Assembly: GCF_029869925.1 (NCBI RefSeq)
Contig: NZ_CP118605.1
Span: forward strand, 4,120,001-4,184,000
From: Microbulbifer bruguierae
GTDB lineage: Bacteria > Pseudomonadota > Gammaproteobacteria > Pseudomonadales > Cellvibrionaceae
Length of the DNA stretch: 64,000 nucleotides
Direction: 5' to 3'
The notes under the pieces were generated by a model that saw only the letters and a list, made by a program, of their open reading frames with translations, ran no database searches and was not told the DNA's origin. Below are positions 17,472 to 25,407 of the stretch, one piece after another. Position 1 is the first letter of the stretch, and each line of letters starts with the position of its first letter. The position numbers and the translations under genes were made by a program.

Positions 17472-19304
17472 ATGGCAAACAAATCAGTGGTAAACAGCCA
17501 GGTGCAGGCGGTAACAGACAGGATTGTCCGCCGCAGTGAAGAGACCAGGGCCAGCTATCTGGCTCAGGTCGAGCGCGCACAGGGTAAAGGGCGTGCGCGA
17601 CACAAGCTTTCCTGCGGGAATCTCGCCCACGCGATGGCGGCATCCAGTGCCCAGGACAAGAATCTCATCGCCTCCGGTCAGGGTCCAAATCTGGCCATCA
17701 TCAATTCCTACAATGACATGCTGTCGGCCCACCAGCCTTACGGTACCTACCCGGAAATACTCAAAGCAGAAGCCCTGCGTAACGGCGCCACCGCCCAGGT
17801 CGCCGGCGGCGTGCCCGCCATGTGCGACGGTGTGACCCAAGGGCAGCCGGGAATGGAGCTATCACTGTTTTCCCGCGATGTCATCGCCATGGCCACCGCC
17901 ATCTCCCTGTCTCACGATATGTTCGACGGCGGTATGTATCTCGGTATCTGCGACAAGATTGTGCCCGGCCTGGTGATGGGTGCGCTGTCGTTTGGCCACC
18001 TGCCGGCACTGTTTATCCCTGCGGGCCCCATGCCCACCGGTCTCGCCAATGCGGAAAAAGTCCGTGTGCGTCAGCTGTATGCCGAGGGCAAGGTGGGCCG
18101 CAAAGAATTGCTGGAGGCCGAGAGTGCCTCCTACCACAGCGCGGGTACCTGCACCTTCTATGGCACTGCCAACAGCAACCAGATGCTGGTGGAAATCATG
18201 GGGCTGCAGTTGCCGGGCAGTTCGTTCGTAAACCCGGGCACCGAACTGCGCAACGCGCTGAATACTGCTGCAGTAAAGCAACTGGTGCATATCACTGAGC
18301 CGAGCAATTACACACCCATTGCCAAAATTCTCACCGAGAAAGCTTTCGTAAACGGTATTGTGGGACTGCACGCAACCGGCGGTTCCACCAATCACACCAT
18401 GCACCTGATTGCCATGGCGCGCGCTGCGGGCATCCAGATTACCTGGCAGGACATGGCCGAATTGTCCGAAGTGGTGCCGCTGCTGTGCCACGTATATCCG
18501 AACGGTACGGCAGACATCAACCACTTCGCGGCGGCGGGTGGTATGCAGTACCTGATCCGCGAATTACTGGGTGCCGGTCTATTGCACAACGACGTAAGTA
18601 CCGTGCTGGGCGATTCCGGTATGGAGCCCTACACCTATGATCCGTTCCTGAATGACGACAAGGACGGCCTGGTTTGGCGCCCCACGGCGGAGGAGTCCGG
18701 CAACCCGGATGTCATCCGCCCCGCCAGTGATCCCTTTTCAAAACACGGCGGCCTGCAGCTGCTGAAGGGCAATATCGGCAACAGTGTGATCAAGGTGTCG
18801 GCGCTGAAAACCCCGCAACTGAAAGTGACTGCCCCCGCCGTGGTGTTCAATAGCCAGGATGCCATGCTGGATGCATTCAAGGCTGGCGAGCTGGAGAAAG
18901 ATTTTGTGGCAGTGGTGCGATTCCAGGGCCCCCAGGCTAACGGTATGCCGGAGCTGCATAAGCTGACGCCGTCGCTCGGGGTTTTGCAGGACCGCGGATT
19001 CAAGGTGGCCCTGGTGACCGACGGCCGCATGTCCGGTGCTTCTGGCAAGGTGCCGGCGGCAATCCACCTGTCTCCGGAAGCGCTGGAAGGTGGTGTGATC
19101 GCCAGGATTCAGGACGGCGATATTGTTGAGCTGGATGCGGAAGCCGGCGTTCTCAAAGTACATGTAAGTGATGAAGAACTGGCGGCGCGACCGTCAGCGG
19201 AATGCGACCTGTCCGGTAATGCCACAGGCATGGGCCGCGACCTGTTCACCAATATGCGCAAACTTGCGAGTGGTGCAGAAACGGGCGCTAGCATTCTTTT
19301 TTAA
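17472..19304 (+). CDS. edd: Phosphogluconate dehydratase
   Basis: It dehydrates 6-phosphogluconate to 2-keto-3-deoxy-6-phosphogluconate, the first dedicated Entner-Doudoroff step. The 610-residue protein is of the IlvD/Edd family and of normal Edd length. Likely iron-sulfur cysteines are seen in [18 protein letters not shown] and [11 protein letters not shown], and the C-terminal half has [12 protein letters not shown]. It is the first gene of a same-strand run edd-zwf-pgl-eda with gaps of 59-62 bases, probably one operon under the promoter at 16997. The leader is unusually long. Confidence 0.96.
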   Translation: MANKSVVNSQVQAVTDRIVRRSEETRASYLAQVERAQGKGRARHKLSCGNLAHAMAASSAQDKNLIASGQGPNLAIINSYNDMLSAHQPYGTYPEILKAEALRNGATAQVAGGVPAMCDGVTQGQPGMELSLFSRDVIAMATAISLSHDMFDGGMYLGICDKIVPGLVMGALSFGHLPALFIPAGPMPTGLANAEKVRVRQLYAEGKVGRKELLEAESASYHSAGTCTFYGTANSNQMLVEIMGLQLPGSSFVNPGTELRNALNTAAVKQLVHITEPSNYTPIAKILTEKAFVNGIVGLHATGGSTNHTMHLIAMARAAGIQITWQDMAELSEVVPLLCHVYPNGTADINHFAAAGGMQYLIRELLGAGLLHNDVSTVLGDSGMEPYTYDPFLNDDKDGLVWRPTAEESGNPDVIRPASDPFSKHGGLQLLKGNIGNSVIKVSALKTPQLKVTAPAVVFNSQDAMLDAFKAGELEKDFVAVVRFQGPQANGMPELHKLTPSLGVLQDRGFKVALVTDGRMSGASGKVPAAIHLSPEALEGGVIARIQDGDIVELDAEAGVLKVHVSDEELAARPSAECDLSGNATGMGRDLFTNMRKLASGAETGASILF

Positions 19305-19366
19305 CTGAATTCTGCGCGGTCCCTGACCAATGTGGAGTCCGCGCTACTGTTTGAGAGCAGACACAA

Positions 19367-20824
19367 ATGGCTAACTCATTTGACATGGTACTTTTTGGTG
19401 GTGGCGGCGACCTGTCACTGCGCAAACTGATTCCGGCCCTGTACCGCGCCTACATCGAGGGCGGTCTTGCCGAAGGAACGCGAATCCTGCCGGTTTGTCG
19501 TCGACAGGAAGACGCCGACGCTTACCTCAAAACCGCCCAGCAGGCTCTGAAAACTCACCTGCGCGACGGTGAGTACAGCGATAAAAACTGGAAGGGTTTC
19601 AGCGTCCTGTTGCGAGCAGTAGCGCTGGATATCTCCAAACCGGATGAACAGTGGGACCTGCTGGTTGACGTGCTCGGCAATGATCCGGAACGCACCCGAC
19701 TGTTTTATCTGGCGATTCCTCCCGCGGTGTTTGGCCCCTGCTGCGAAAACCTGTCCCTGAAAGGTCTGATCCACGAAAGCTCTCGTGTGGTGGTAGAAAA
19801 GCCGCTGGGCTATAACGCCCGCACTTCCGATGAAATCAACAGCAAGATTGCGGAGTATTTCCCGGAAGAGAGCATTTTCCGTATTGACCACTACCTGGGT
19901 AAAGAAACGGTCCAGAACCTGCTGGCGCTGCGTTTCAGTAATGTTCTATTCGAGCATCTGTGGGATGCCAAGACCATTGATCATATCCAGATCAGCATTT
20001 CCGAAACCGTAGGCCTCGAAGGTCGCGCGGGTTTTTACGACGATACTGGCGCAATGCGCGATATGGTGCAAAACCATCTTTTGCAATTGCTGTGCCTGAT
20101 CGCGATGGAATCGCCCAACAGCATGTCTGCGCGCAATATCCGCTCGGAAAAAATCAAGGTGCTGGAGGCCCTGCGCCCGCTGACCGGTAGTAATGTCGAC
20201 AAGAATATCGTGCGCGGCCAGTACGTCGCCGGTGGTCTCGGCAAGGAACTGGTGCCCGGTTATCTGGAAGAGCTGAAAGCACCGAACAGCACAACGGAAA
20301 CCTTTGTCGCCATTCGCGCGCATATCGATAACTGGCGCTGGACCGGTGTGCCTTTCTACCTGCGTACCGGCAAGCGTATGGAAAAGCGCTGCGCGGAAAT
20401 TGTAATCCAATACAAAAAGGTTTCGCACAGTGTTTACCAGCCAGAGGCCGGCAAGGTGCTGCCTAATCGCCTGGTGATTCGACTGCAGCCGGAAGAGAGC
20501 ATCAAGCTGGTGTTGATGGCGAAGAAAATGGACAGTCTCACCATGGAATTGCAGCCGGTGGAATTGAACCTGACGTTGTCCGACACCTACGACAGCTTCA
20601 AGAGCGATGCTTACAAACGTCTGATGCTGGATGCCGCAGACAATAACTCAGCACTGTTTATCCACCGGGATGAAGTTGCGGCAGCCTGGGCCTGGGTCGA
20701 TCCGATCATCGACCACTGGCGGGATACCAACAACTTGCCGCAACTGTACCGCTCCGGTACCTGGGGGCCGCAGGCTTCCAACCAGCTGCTGGCGGAAAAC
20801 GGTCACCACTGGTTTAACCCCTGA
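19367..20824 (+). CDS. zwf: Glucose-6-phosphate 1-dehydrogenase
   Basis: It oxidises glucose-6-phosphate to 6-phosphogluconolactone with NAD(P)+. The 485-residue protein has an N-terminal Rossmann loop (GGGGDLSLRK, 11-20), EKPLG (144-148) and the active-site signature RIDHYLGKE (172-180). The glycine loop reads GGGGDLS where GxxGDLA is more usual, a small variation. It is the second gene of the Entner-Doudoroff run and supplies substrate for the pgl product. Confidence 0.96.
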   Translation: MANSFDMVLFGGGGDLSLRKLIPALYRAYIEGGLAEGTRILPVCRRQEDADAYLKTAQQALKTHLRDGEYSDKNWKGFSVLLRAVALDISKPDEQWDLLVDVLGNDPERTRLFYLAIPPAVFGPCCENLSLKGLIHESSRVVVEKPLGYNARTSDEINSKIAEYFPEESIFRIDHYLGKETVQNLLALRFSNVLFEHLWDAKTIDHIQISISETVGLEGRAGFYDDTGAMRDMVQNHLLQLLCLIAMESPNSMSARNIRSEKIKVLEALRPLTGSNVDKNIVRGQYVAGGLGKELVPGYLEELKAPNSTTETFVAIRAHIDNWRWTGVPFYLRTGKRMEKRCAEIVIQYKKVSHSVYQPEAGKVLPNRLVIRLQPEESIKLVLMAKKMDSLTMELQPVELNLTLSDTYDSFKSDAYKRLMLDAADNNSALFIHRDEVAAAWAWVDPIIDHWRDTNNLPQLYRSGTWGPQASNQLLAENGHHWFNP

Positions 20825-20884
20825 TCCAGAATCAGTGGCAGGCGGATTCAACTAACTACTTGGTTTCAAGAGCGGTCTCAGGAC

Positions 20885-21595
20885 ATGGTCGAAGAAAAAT
20901 TTTTTGCTGACAGGGAAAGACTCACACTGGCGCTGGCCAATGAATGCGCCGCAGCCTTGCACGCAGGTATCAAAACCAAAGGACAGGCAACCTTTCTGGT
21001 CAGTGGTGGCAGCTCTCCGGAGCCTGTATACCGCGAGCTTTCCCGACGCCCGCTGCCCTGGGAGCTGGTCAACGTGGCACTGGTGGATGAGCGTTGGGTT
21101 GACAGGGATGAAGCCGGCAGCAACCTGGCATTTATTGGCAATAGTCTGCTGCAAAACGAAGCTGCCAAGGCGCCGTGTCTGGGGATGAAAAATTCGGCTG
21201 CATCGCCTGCAGCGGGTGAGGCAGAGTGCGAGCGCGCCTATCAGGAGTTGCCGCAGCCCTATGACGTTTGTGTGCTCGGCATGGGTAACGACGGCCACAC
21301 CGCTTCCTTTTTTCCCTACGCGGAAGGTCTGGATGAGGCGCTAGAACCCAAGTCGGAAAAGCTGTGCAAAGCCATCACTGCAAAACAGAGCGCAGTTACA
21401 GGTGTGCACACTGAGCGTATGACGCTCACGCTCGCCGCCATTTTGCAGGCGAAGGAAATCAAGCTGCTGATTACCGGCGAGGAAAAGCTCAAAGTGTATC
21501 GCCAGGCACTACTGGGTGATGACGAGCGAGAAATGCCGGTGCGCAGTATTCTCAAGCAGGGATTGAAACCAGTCACTGTTTACTGGGCCCCATAG
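20885..21595 (+). CDS. pgl: 6-phosphogluconolactonase
   Basis: It hydrolyses 6-phosphogluconolactone to 6-phosphogluconate. The 236-residue protein is the DevB/SOL type, related to NagB, with VSGGSSPEPVYREL near residue 40, the VDERWV motif near 75 and LGMGNDGHTASFFP near 135-150. It sits between zwf and eda, as expected for co-expression of adjacent steps. A short hairpin (GGATCT/AGATCC, 21598-21614) lies between it and eda. Confidence 0.94.
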   Translation: MVEEKFFADRERLTLALANECAAALHAGIKTKGQATFLVSGGSSPEPVYRELSRRPLPWELVNVALVDERWVDRDEAGSNLAFIGNSLLQNEAAKAPCLGMKNSAASPAAGEAECERAYQELPQPYDVCVLGMGNDGHTASFFPYAEGLDEALEPKSEKLCKAITAKQSAVTGVHTERMTLTLAAILQAKEIKLLITGEEKLKVYRQALLGDDEREMPVRSILKQGLKPVTVYWAP

Positions 21596-21654
21596 TCGGA
21601 TCTTCGCGAGATCCATATAAAATTTTGGTTTTGATCGAATCTTAGGAAATAAAG

Positions 21655-22284
21655 ATGCAACAGAATCTTGTACCTGTATTGGAGCAAGCCGGCGTAGTTC
21701 CGGTACTGGTTATCGATAACGTCAGCGAAGCGCTGCCACTGGCGGAAGCGCTGGTAGAAGGCGGTCTGAACGTGCTGGAAGTCACTCTGCGTACCGAAGC
21801 CGCACTGGCCGCGGTAGAAGAAATTGCCAAGCATCTGCCAGATGCCCACGTAGGCACCGGTACTGTACTGAATGGCGACGATGTGCGTCGCTCTGTGGAT
21901 GCCGGTGCTACCTTTATGGTCAGCCCGGGTGTCACCGAATCCCTGCTGGATGCGGTTGATGGTGTCACCATTCCTTTGTTGCCCGGCGCGTCCAACCCGT
22001 CTGAAGTAATGCGCCTGCTCGAGCGCGGCTACCGCTACCAGAAGTTTTTCCCGGCGGAAGCTGCCGGCGGTATCCCCATGCTGAAATCTATCGGCGGTCC
22101 TCTGGCACAGGTGAAGTTCTGCCCTACCGGTGGTATCAGCCCGAAAAATGCCAGGGATTATCTGAGCCTGTCCAATGTGATCTGCGTTGGCGGTTCCTGG
22201 ATGGCAGCGCCGAACCTGGTGGCTGAGAAGAATTGGGCCGAGATCACTCGCCTGGCGAAAGAAGCTTCTCTGCTGAAGGGCTGA
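21655..22284 (+). CDS. eda: KDPG/KHG aldolase
   Basis: It cleaves 2-keto-3-deoxy-6-phosphogluconate to pyruvate and glyceraldehyde-3-phosphate. The 209-residue class I aldolase has E42 and R46 (EVTLRTE) and the Schiff-base lysine K130 in KFFPAEAAGG, matching the known E45/R49/K133 of E. coli. It is the last gene of the closely spaced edd-zwf-pgl-eda run; AGGAAA precedes its ATG. gap follows after 108 bases. Confidence 0.96.
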   Translation: MQQNLVPVLEQAGVVPVLVIDNVSEALPLAEALVEGGLNVLEVTLRTEAALAAVEEIAKHLPDAHVGTGTVLNGDDVRRSVDAGATFMVSPGVTESLLDAVDGVTIPLLPGASNPSEVMRLLERGYRYQKFFPAEAAGGIPMLKSIGGPLAQVKFCPTGGISPKNARDYLSLSNVICVGGSWMAAPNLVAEKNWAEITRLAKEASLLKG

Positions 22285-22392
22285 TGCCCGACTGAACAAA
22301 TTCAAGTAGTAGGAACCTTGGAGCGTTGGGGGGGTATGCCCGGCGCTGCAATAATAATTTCATAATCTATAAGACACAGAGGGTGTAGCGAT

Positions 22393-23406
22393 ATGAAACT
22401 CAGAATTGCTATCAACGGATATGGACGTATCGGCCGCAACGTAACCCGCGCGATTTACGAGTCCGGCTACAATGATCAAATTCAGCTGGTTGCCATCAAC
22501 GACCTGGCTCCGGTGGAAGCCAATGCCCACCTCACCCGTTTTGATACAGTACACGGTCGCTTCAACACGGAAGTAAAGGTGGAGGGTGAAAACCTGGTGA
22601 TCGGTGGTGATACCGTCAAGGTTTGCCAGGAGCGCAACCCGGCCAATCTGCCCTGGGGTGAGCTCAACGTTGATCTGGTGCTGGAATGTACCGGCCTGTT
22701 CACTGACAAGGCCGCGGCCTCTGCACATATGGAAGCCGGCGCTAAAGCGGTACTGATTTCCGCGCCCTCGAAAGATGCCGACCTGACCGTAGTTTACGGC
22801 GTGAACGACGACAAACTCACCGCCGAGCACAAGGTGGTTTCCAACGCATCCTGTACCACCAACTGCCTGGCACCGGTGGCCAAGGTCCTGAACGAAGCGA
22901 TCGGCATCGAGCGCGGCTTTATGACCACCGTTCACGCCTATACCAATGACCAGAATACCCAGGACGCCGTGCACAAGGATATCTATCGTGCGCGTGCCGC
23001 TGCCGATAACATGATTCCCACCAAAACCGGCGCTGCCGCAGCCGTTGGTCTGGTGCTGCCAGAACTGCAGGGCAAGCTCGACGGTATGGCGGTACGGGTC
23101 CCGGTAAACAACGTTTCCCTGGTGGATTGCCAGTTTATCGCCAGCCGTGAAACCACCGCCGACGAAATCAATGCAATCCTGCGTGATGCTTCCGGCACCA
23201 TCAAGGGCGGTGTGCTGTCATTCTGCGAGCAGCCGCTGGTATCGGTGGATTTCAACCACACCACCGCGTCCAGTCACTTCGATGCCAATCACACCCGTGT
23301 AAACGGCAACCTGGTGAAAGTGATGGCATGGTATGACAACGAGTGGGGCTTCTCTCACCGTATGCTCGACACCAGCCTGGCCATGGCGAAGGCGCTGGAA
23401 CTGTAA
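22393..23406 (+). CDS. gap: Glyceraldehyde-3-phosphate dehydrogenase, type I
   Basis: It oxidises glyceraldehyde-3-phosphate to 1,3-bisphosphoglycerate, taking the triose made by Eda. The 337-residue protein has the dinucleotide loop NGYGRIGR, an aspartate at 37 (AIND) that suggests NAD+ preference, catalytic C154 in SCTTNC and H181 (HAYTNDQ). Codons such as CGT, GGT, AAC and CTG dominate in parts, consistent with high expression. Two hairpins lie between it and pyk. Confidence 0.95.
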   Translation: MKLRIAINGYGRIGRNVTRAIYESGYNDQIQLVAINDLAPVEANAHLTRFDTVHGRFNTEVKVEGENLVIGGDTVKVCQERNPANLPWGELNVDLVLECTGLFTDKAAASAHMEAGAKAVLISAPSKDADLTVVYGVNDDKLTAEHKVVSNASCTTNCLAPVAKVLNEAIGIERGFMTTVHAYTNDQNTQDAVHKDIYRARAAADNMIPTKTGAAAAVGLVLPELQGKLDGMAVRVPVNNVSLVDCQFIASRETTADEINAILRDASGTIKGGVLSFCEQPLVSVDFNHTTASSHFDANHTRVNGNLVKVMAWYDNEWGFSHRMLDTSLAMAKALEL

Positions 23407-23417
23407 GTACAGGTGCC

Positions 23418-23467
23418 GGATAACCCCCGTGTTATCCACCCGGAGTGGGTGCAATACCCGCTCCGGG
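23418..23467 (+). promoter_or_regulatory. Two tandem hairpins between gap and pyk
   Basis: GGATAAC/GTTATCC (23418-23437) is followed at once by CCCGGAG-TGGGT/ACCC-G-CTCCGGG (23439-23467). Neither has a T run after it, so they may be processing or stability elements and not simple terminators. Confidence 0.5.
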
Positions 23468-23564
23468 AGCTTCTGTTAAGCGTTCCGCTGGAGCAGTCAG
23501 CGACGACTGTAAAAATACTTTCCGTCTTATTTCCAATCTAAAAATACGATTACCGCCAACTATT

Positions 23565-25001
23565 ATGATTCGCCATACAAAAATTGTTGCCACGCTCGGT
23601 CCGGGTACTGACAAGCCGCGCGTTATTGACGAGATTATCCGTGCCGGCGTCAACGTCGTGCGCCTGAATTTTTCCCACGGCAGTGCCGATGACCACCGCA
23701 AGCGTGTAGAAGAAGTGCGCCGCGCTTCCGCCGAACAAAACAGGCTGGTGGCAATCCTCGGCGACTTGCAGGGGCCCAAAATCCGTATTGCCCGCTTTGC
23801 GCAAGGCAGCATTTTCCTGGAGAACAATGCTGAATTCACTCTGGACGCGGATTGTCCGAAAGAGGGGGGCAACCAGCAGCGCGTGGGGGTTGATTACCCG
23901 TCCCTGATTGCCGACTGTAAACCGGGTAACATCCTTCTGCTGGACGATGGCAAGATTCGTCTGGAAGTGACCGGTGGCACCAGCAGCAAACTTTTCTGCC
24001 GCGTACTACAGGGAGGTAAACTCTCGAACAACAAAGGCATCAACCTGTTGGGAGGAGGACTTTCAGCGCCGGCGTTGACGGAGAAAGACTACCAAGACAT
24101 CAAGCTCGCGGCCGAACTGGATGTGGATTTCCTGGCGGTAAGCTTTCCGCGCAGCGGCGAAGATCTGGAGATTGCACGCAAGGCGATGCGCGAAGCCGGC
24201 AGTAATGCGGCCATCGTAGCCAAGGTCGAGCGCGCCGAGGCGGTCGGTGACGATGCGCAGATGGATGAGATTATCCTTGCCTCCGATGTCATCATGGTTG
24301 CCCGCGGTGACCTGGGTGTGGAAATTGGTGATGCGGCACTGGTGGGAGTGCAGAAAAAGCTGATCAACCGCGCTAACGCCCTGAATCGTGGAGTGATCAC
24401 TGCGACGCAGATGATGGAGTCCATGATCACCAGCCCGACACCGACCCGCGCGGAAGTGATGGACGTGGCCAACGCTGTACTGGATGGTACCGACGCGGTA
24501 ATGCTTTCCGCGGAAACTGCTGCCGGCGACTTTCCGATTGCTGCAGTAGAGTCCATGGCGGACGTTGTGGTAGGTGCCGAACGCTATCTTGGTTCCACCA
24601 GTCGTCCGGCGACAACCCGCTCCGGTTCCGAGAGCATCGACACGGTTATCGCGCAGGCGGCCATTGAGTCCGCAGCACGGGTTGAAAACCTGTGTGCGGT
24701 AGCAGCGCTGACCGAATCCGGCCGTACTCCGCGCCTCATGTCCCGCGCCACCACCCACCTGCCGATTTACGCGCTTACCCGTCATCCGCAGGTGGCCCGC
24801 CAATTGGTATTGTTGCGCGGGGTAGAGCCGATCGAATTTGATCCGGCCTCAGTGCCGCTGGGTCACCTGACCGATGCCATTATCGAAGTTCTCGGGTCCC
24901 GTATCGATCTGCAAAAAGGGCAGCGTATCCTGATTACCCAGGGCGAACGCCTGAATATGGGTGGCGGCACCAGCTCCATGCGTATTAAAGAGATCGAATA
25001 A
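23565..25001 (+). CDS. pyk: Pyruvate kinase
   Basis: It makes pyruvate and ATP from phosphoenolpyruvate, closing the lower glycolytic branch next to the Entner-Doudoroff genes. The 478-residue protein has the N-terminal IRHTKIVATLGP, LNFSHG, the catalytic-lysine region (AIVAKVERAEA) and the signature MVARGDLGVE, followed by ATQMMESM and the C-terminal domain. The ATG at 23565 (MIRHTKIVATLG) is chosen over an upstream in-frame ATG at 23445, since the extra 40 residues do not look like the family. No strong RBS is visible before it. Confidence 0.95.
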   Translation: MIRHTKIVATLGPGTDKPRVIDEIIRAGVNVVRLNFSHGSADDHRKRVEEVRRASAEQNRLVAILGDLQGPKIRIARFAQGSIFLENNAEFTLDADCPKEGGNQQRVGVDYPSLIADCKPGNILLLDDGKIRLEVTGGTSSKLFCRVLQGGKLSNNKGINLLGGGLSAPALTEKDYQDIKLAAELDVDFLAVSFPRSGEDLEIARKAMREAGSNAAIVAKVERAEAVGDDAQMDEIILASDVIMVARGDLGVEIGDAALVGVQKKLINRANALNRGVITATQMMESMITSPTPTRAEVMDVANAVLDGTDAVMLSAETAAGDFPIAAVESMADVVVGAERYLGSTSRPATTRSGSESIDTVIAQAAIESAARVENLCAVAALTESGRTPRLMSRATTHLPIYALTRHPQVARQLVLLRGVEPIEFDPASVPLGHLTDAIIEVLGSRIDLQKGQRILITQGERLNMGGGTSSMRIKEIE

Positions 25002-25018
25002 TCTTCCCGCTGTAGTGA

Positions 25019-25062
25019 CCAGCACTCCCGGATAATTCCCCGGGGGTGCTGAATCTTCTTTT
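25019..25062 (+). terminator. Terminator after pyk
   Basis: AGCACTCCCGG pairs with CCGGGGGTGCT around the loop ATAATTCC, and a T-rich tract (TCTTCTTTTCTG) follows. It would end the Entner-Doudoroff/pyk transcript. Confidence 0.7.
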
Positions 25063-25298
25063 CTGTTTCCTTTTTCCTGTTCCGGCACGGTGGTATCTGC
25101 AGCGTCTCAACGCACGAGCTACCTGGACCTCGGTAGGGTGTTCAAATTTCGATCGGGTCGGTTATAAAACATCACGCTGTCTTACTTTTGTTGTCATGAA
25201 TGACAGGCATAGATGCTTGAAAATTGTGAAATCCCCGGACATTTTCTCCCTTGGGCAGTAGCTTTTTATTTTCGTTGTGTGTATTGTCGACTGCGAGA

Positions 25299-25338
25299 AT
25301 GACAGCGCTATCATAAAAACGAATGACAGCGCTATCAT
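25299..25338 (+). promoter_or_regulatory. Two tandem NagR-type operators before the TonB receptor
   Basis: The 16-mer ATGACAGCGCTATCAT occurs at 25299-25314 and again at 25323-25338, exactly 24 bases apart. Both differ from the nagK site in the same places (TATCAT for TGTCAT; G for A in the centre). TTGTCG (25284-25289) and TATCAT (25309-25314) could be a promoter with a long 19-base spacer, which would place the first operator over the -10. Control by the LacI-type regulator at 15563-16609 is inferred. Confidence 0.72.
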
Positions 25339-25407
25339 TTGGCGGTACAAGGTGAACAAAAAATTTCTAACCAAACCTTATATCTATAAAAAAGGAAGGG
25401 GAAATCG

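Larger units (their letters stand above)
25002..25407. other. Intergenic region before the TonB-dependent receptor
   Basis: This 406-base gap holds the pyk terminator, an inverted pair TGTCAT/ATGACA (25192-25205) and two tandem NagR-type operators (25299-25338). It is more AT-rich than the genes around it and has no supported coding sequence. Confidence 0.6.

Noticed and set aside
25192..25205. A third NagR site before the TonB receptor (TGTCATGAATGACA)
   Set aside because: The half-sites are reversed in order with a different centre, so it does not fit the operator form; it may be chance.
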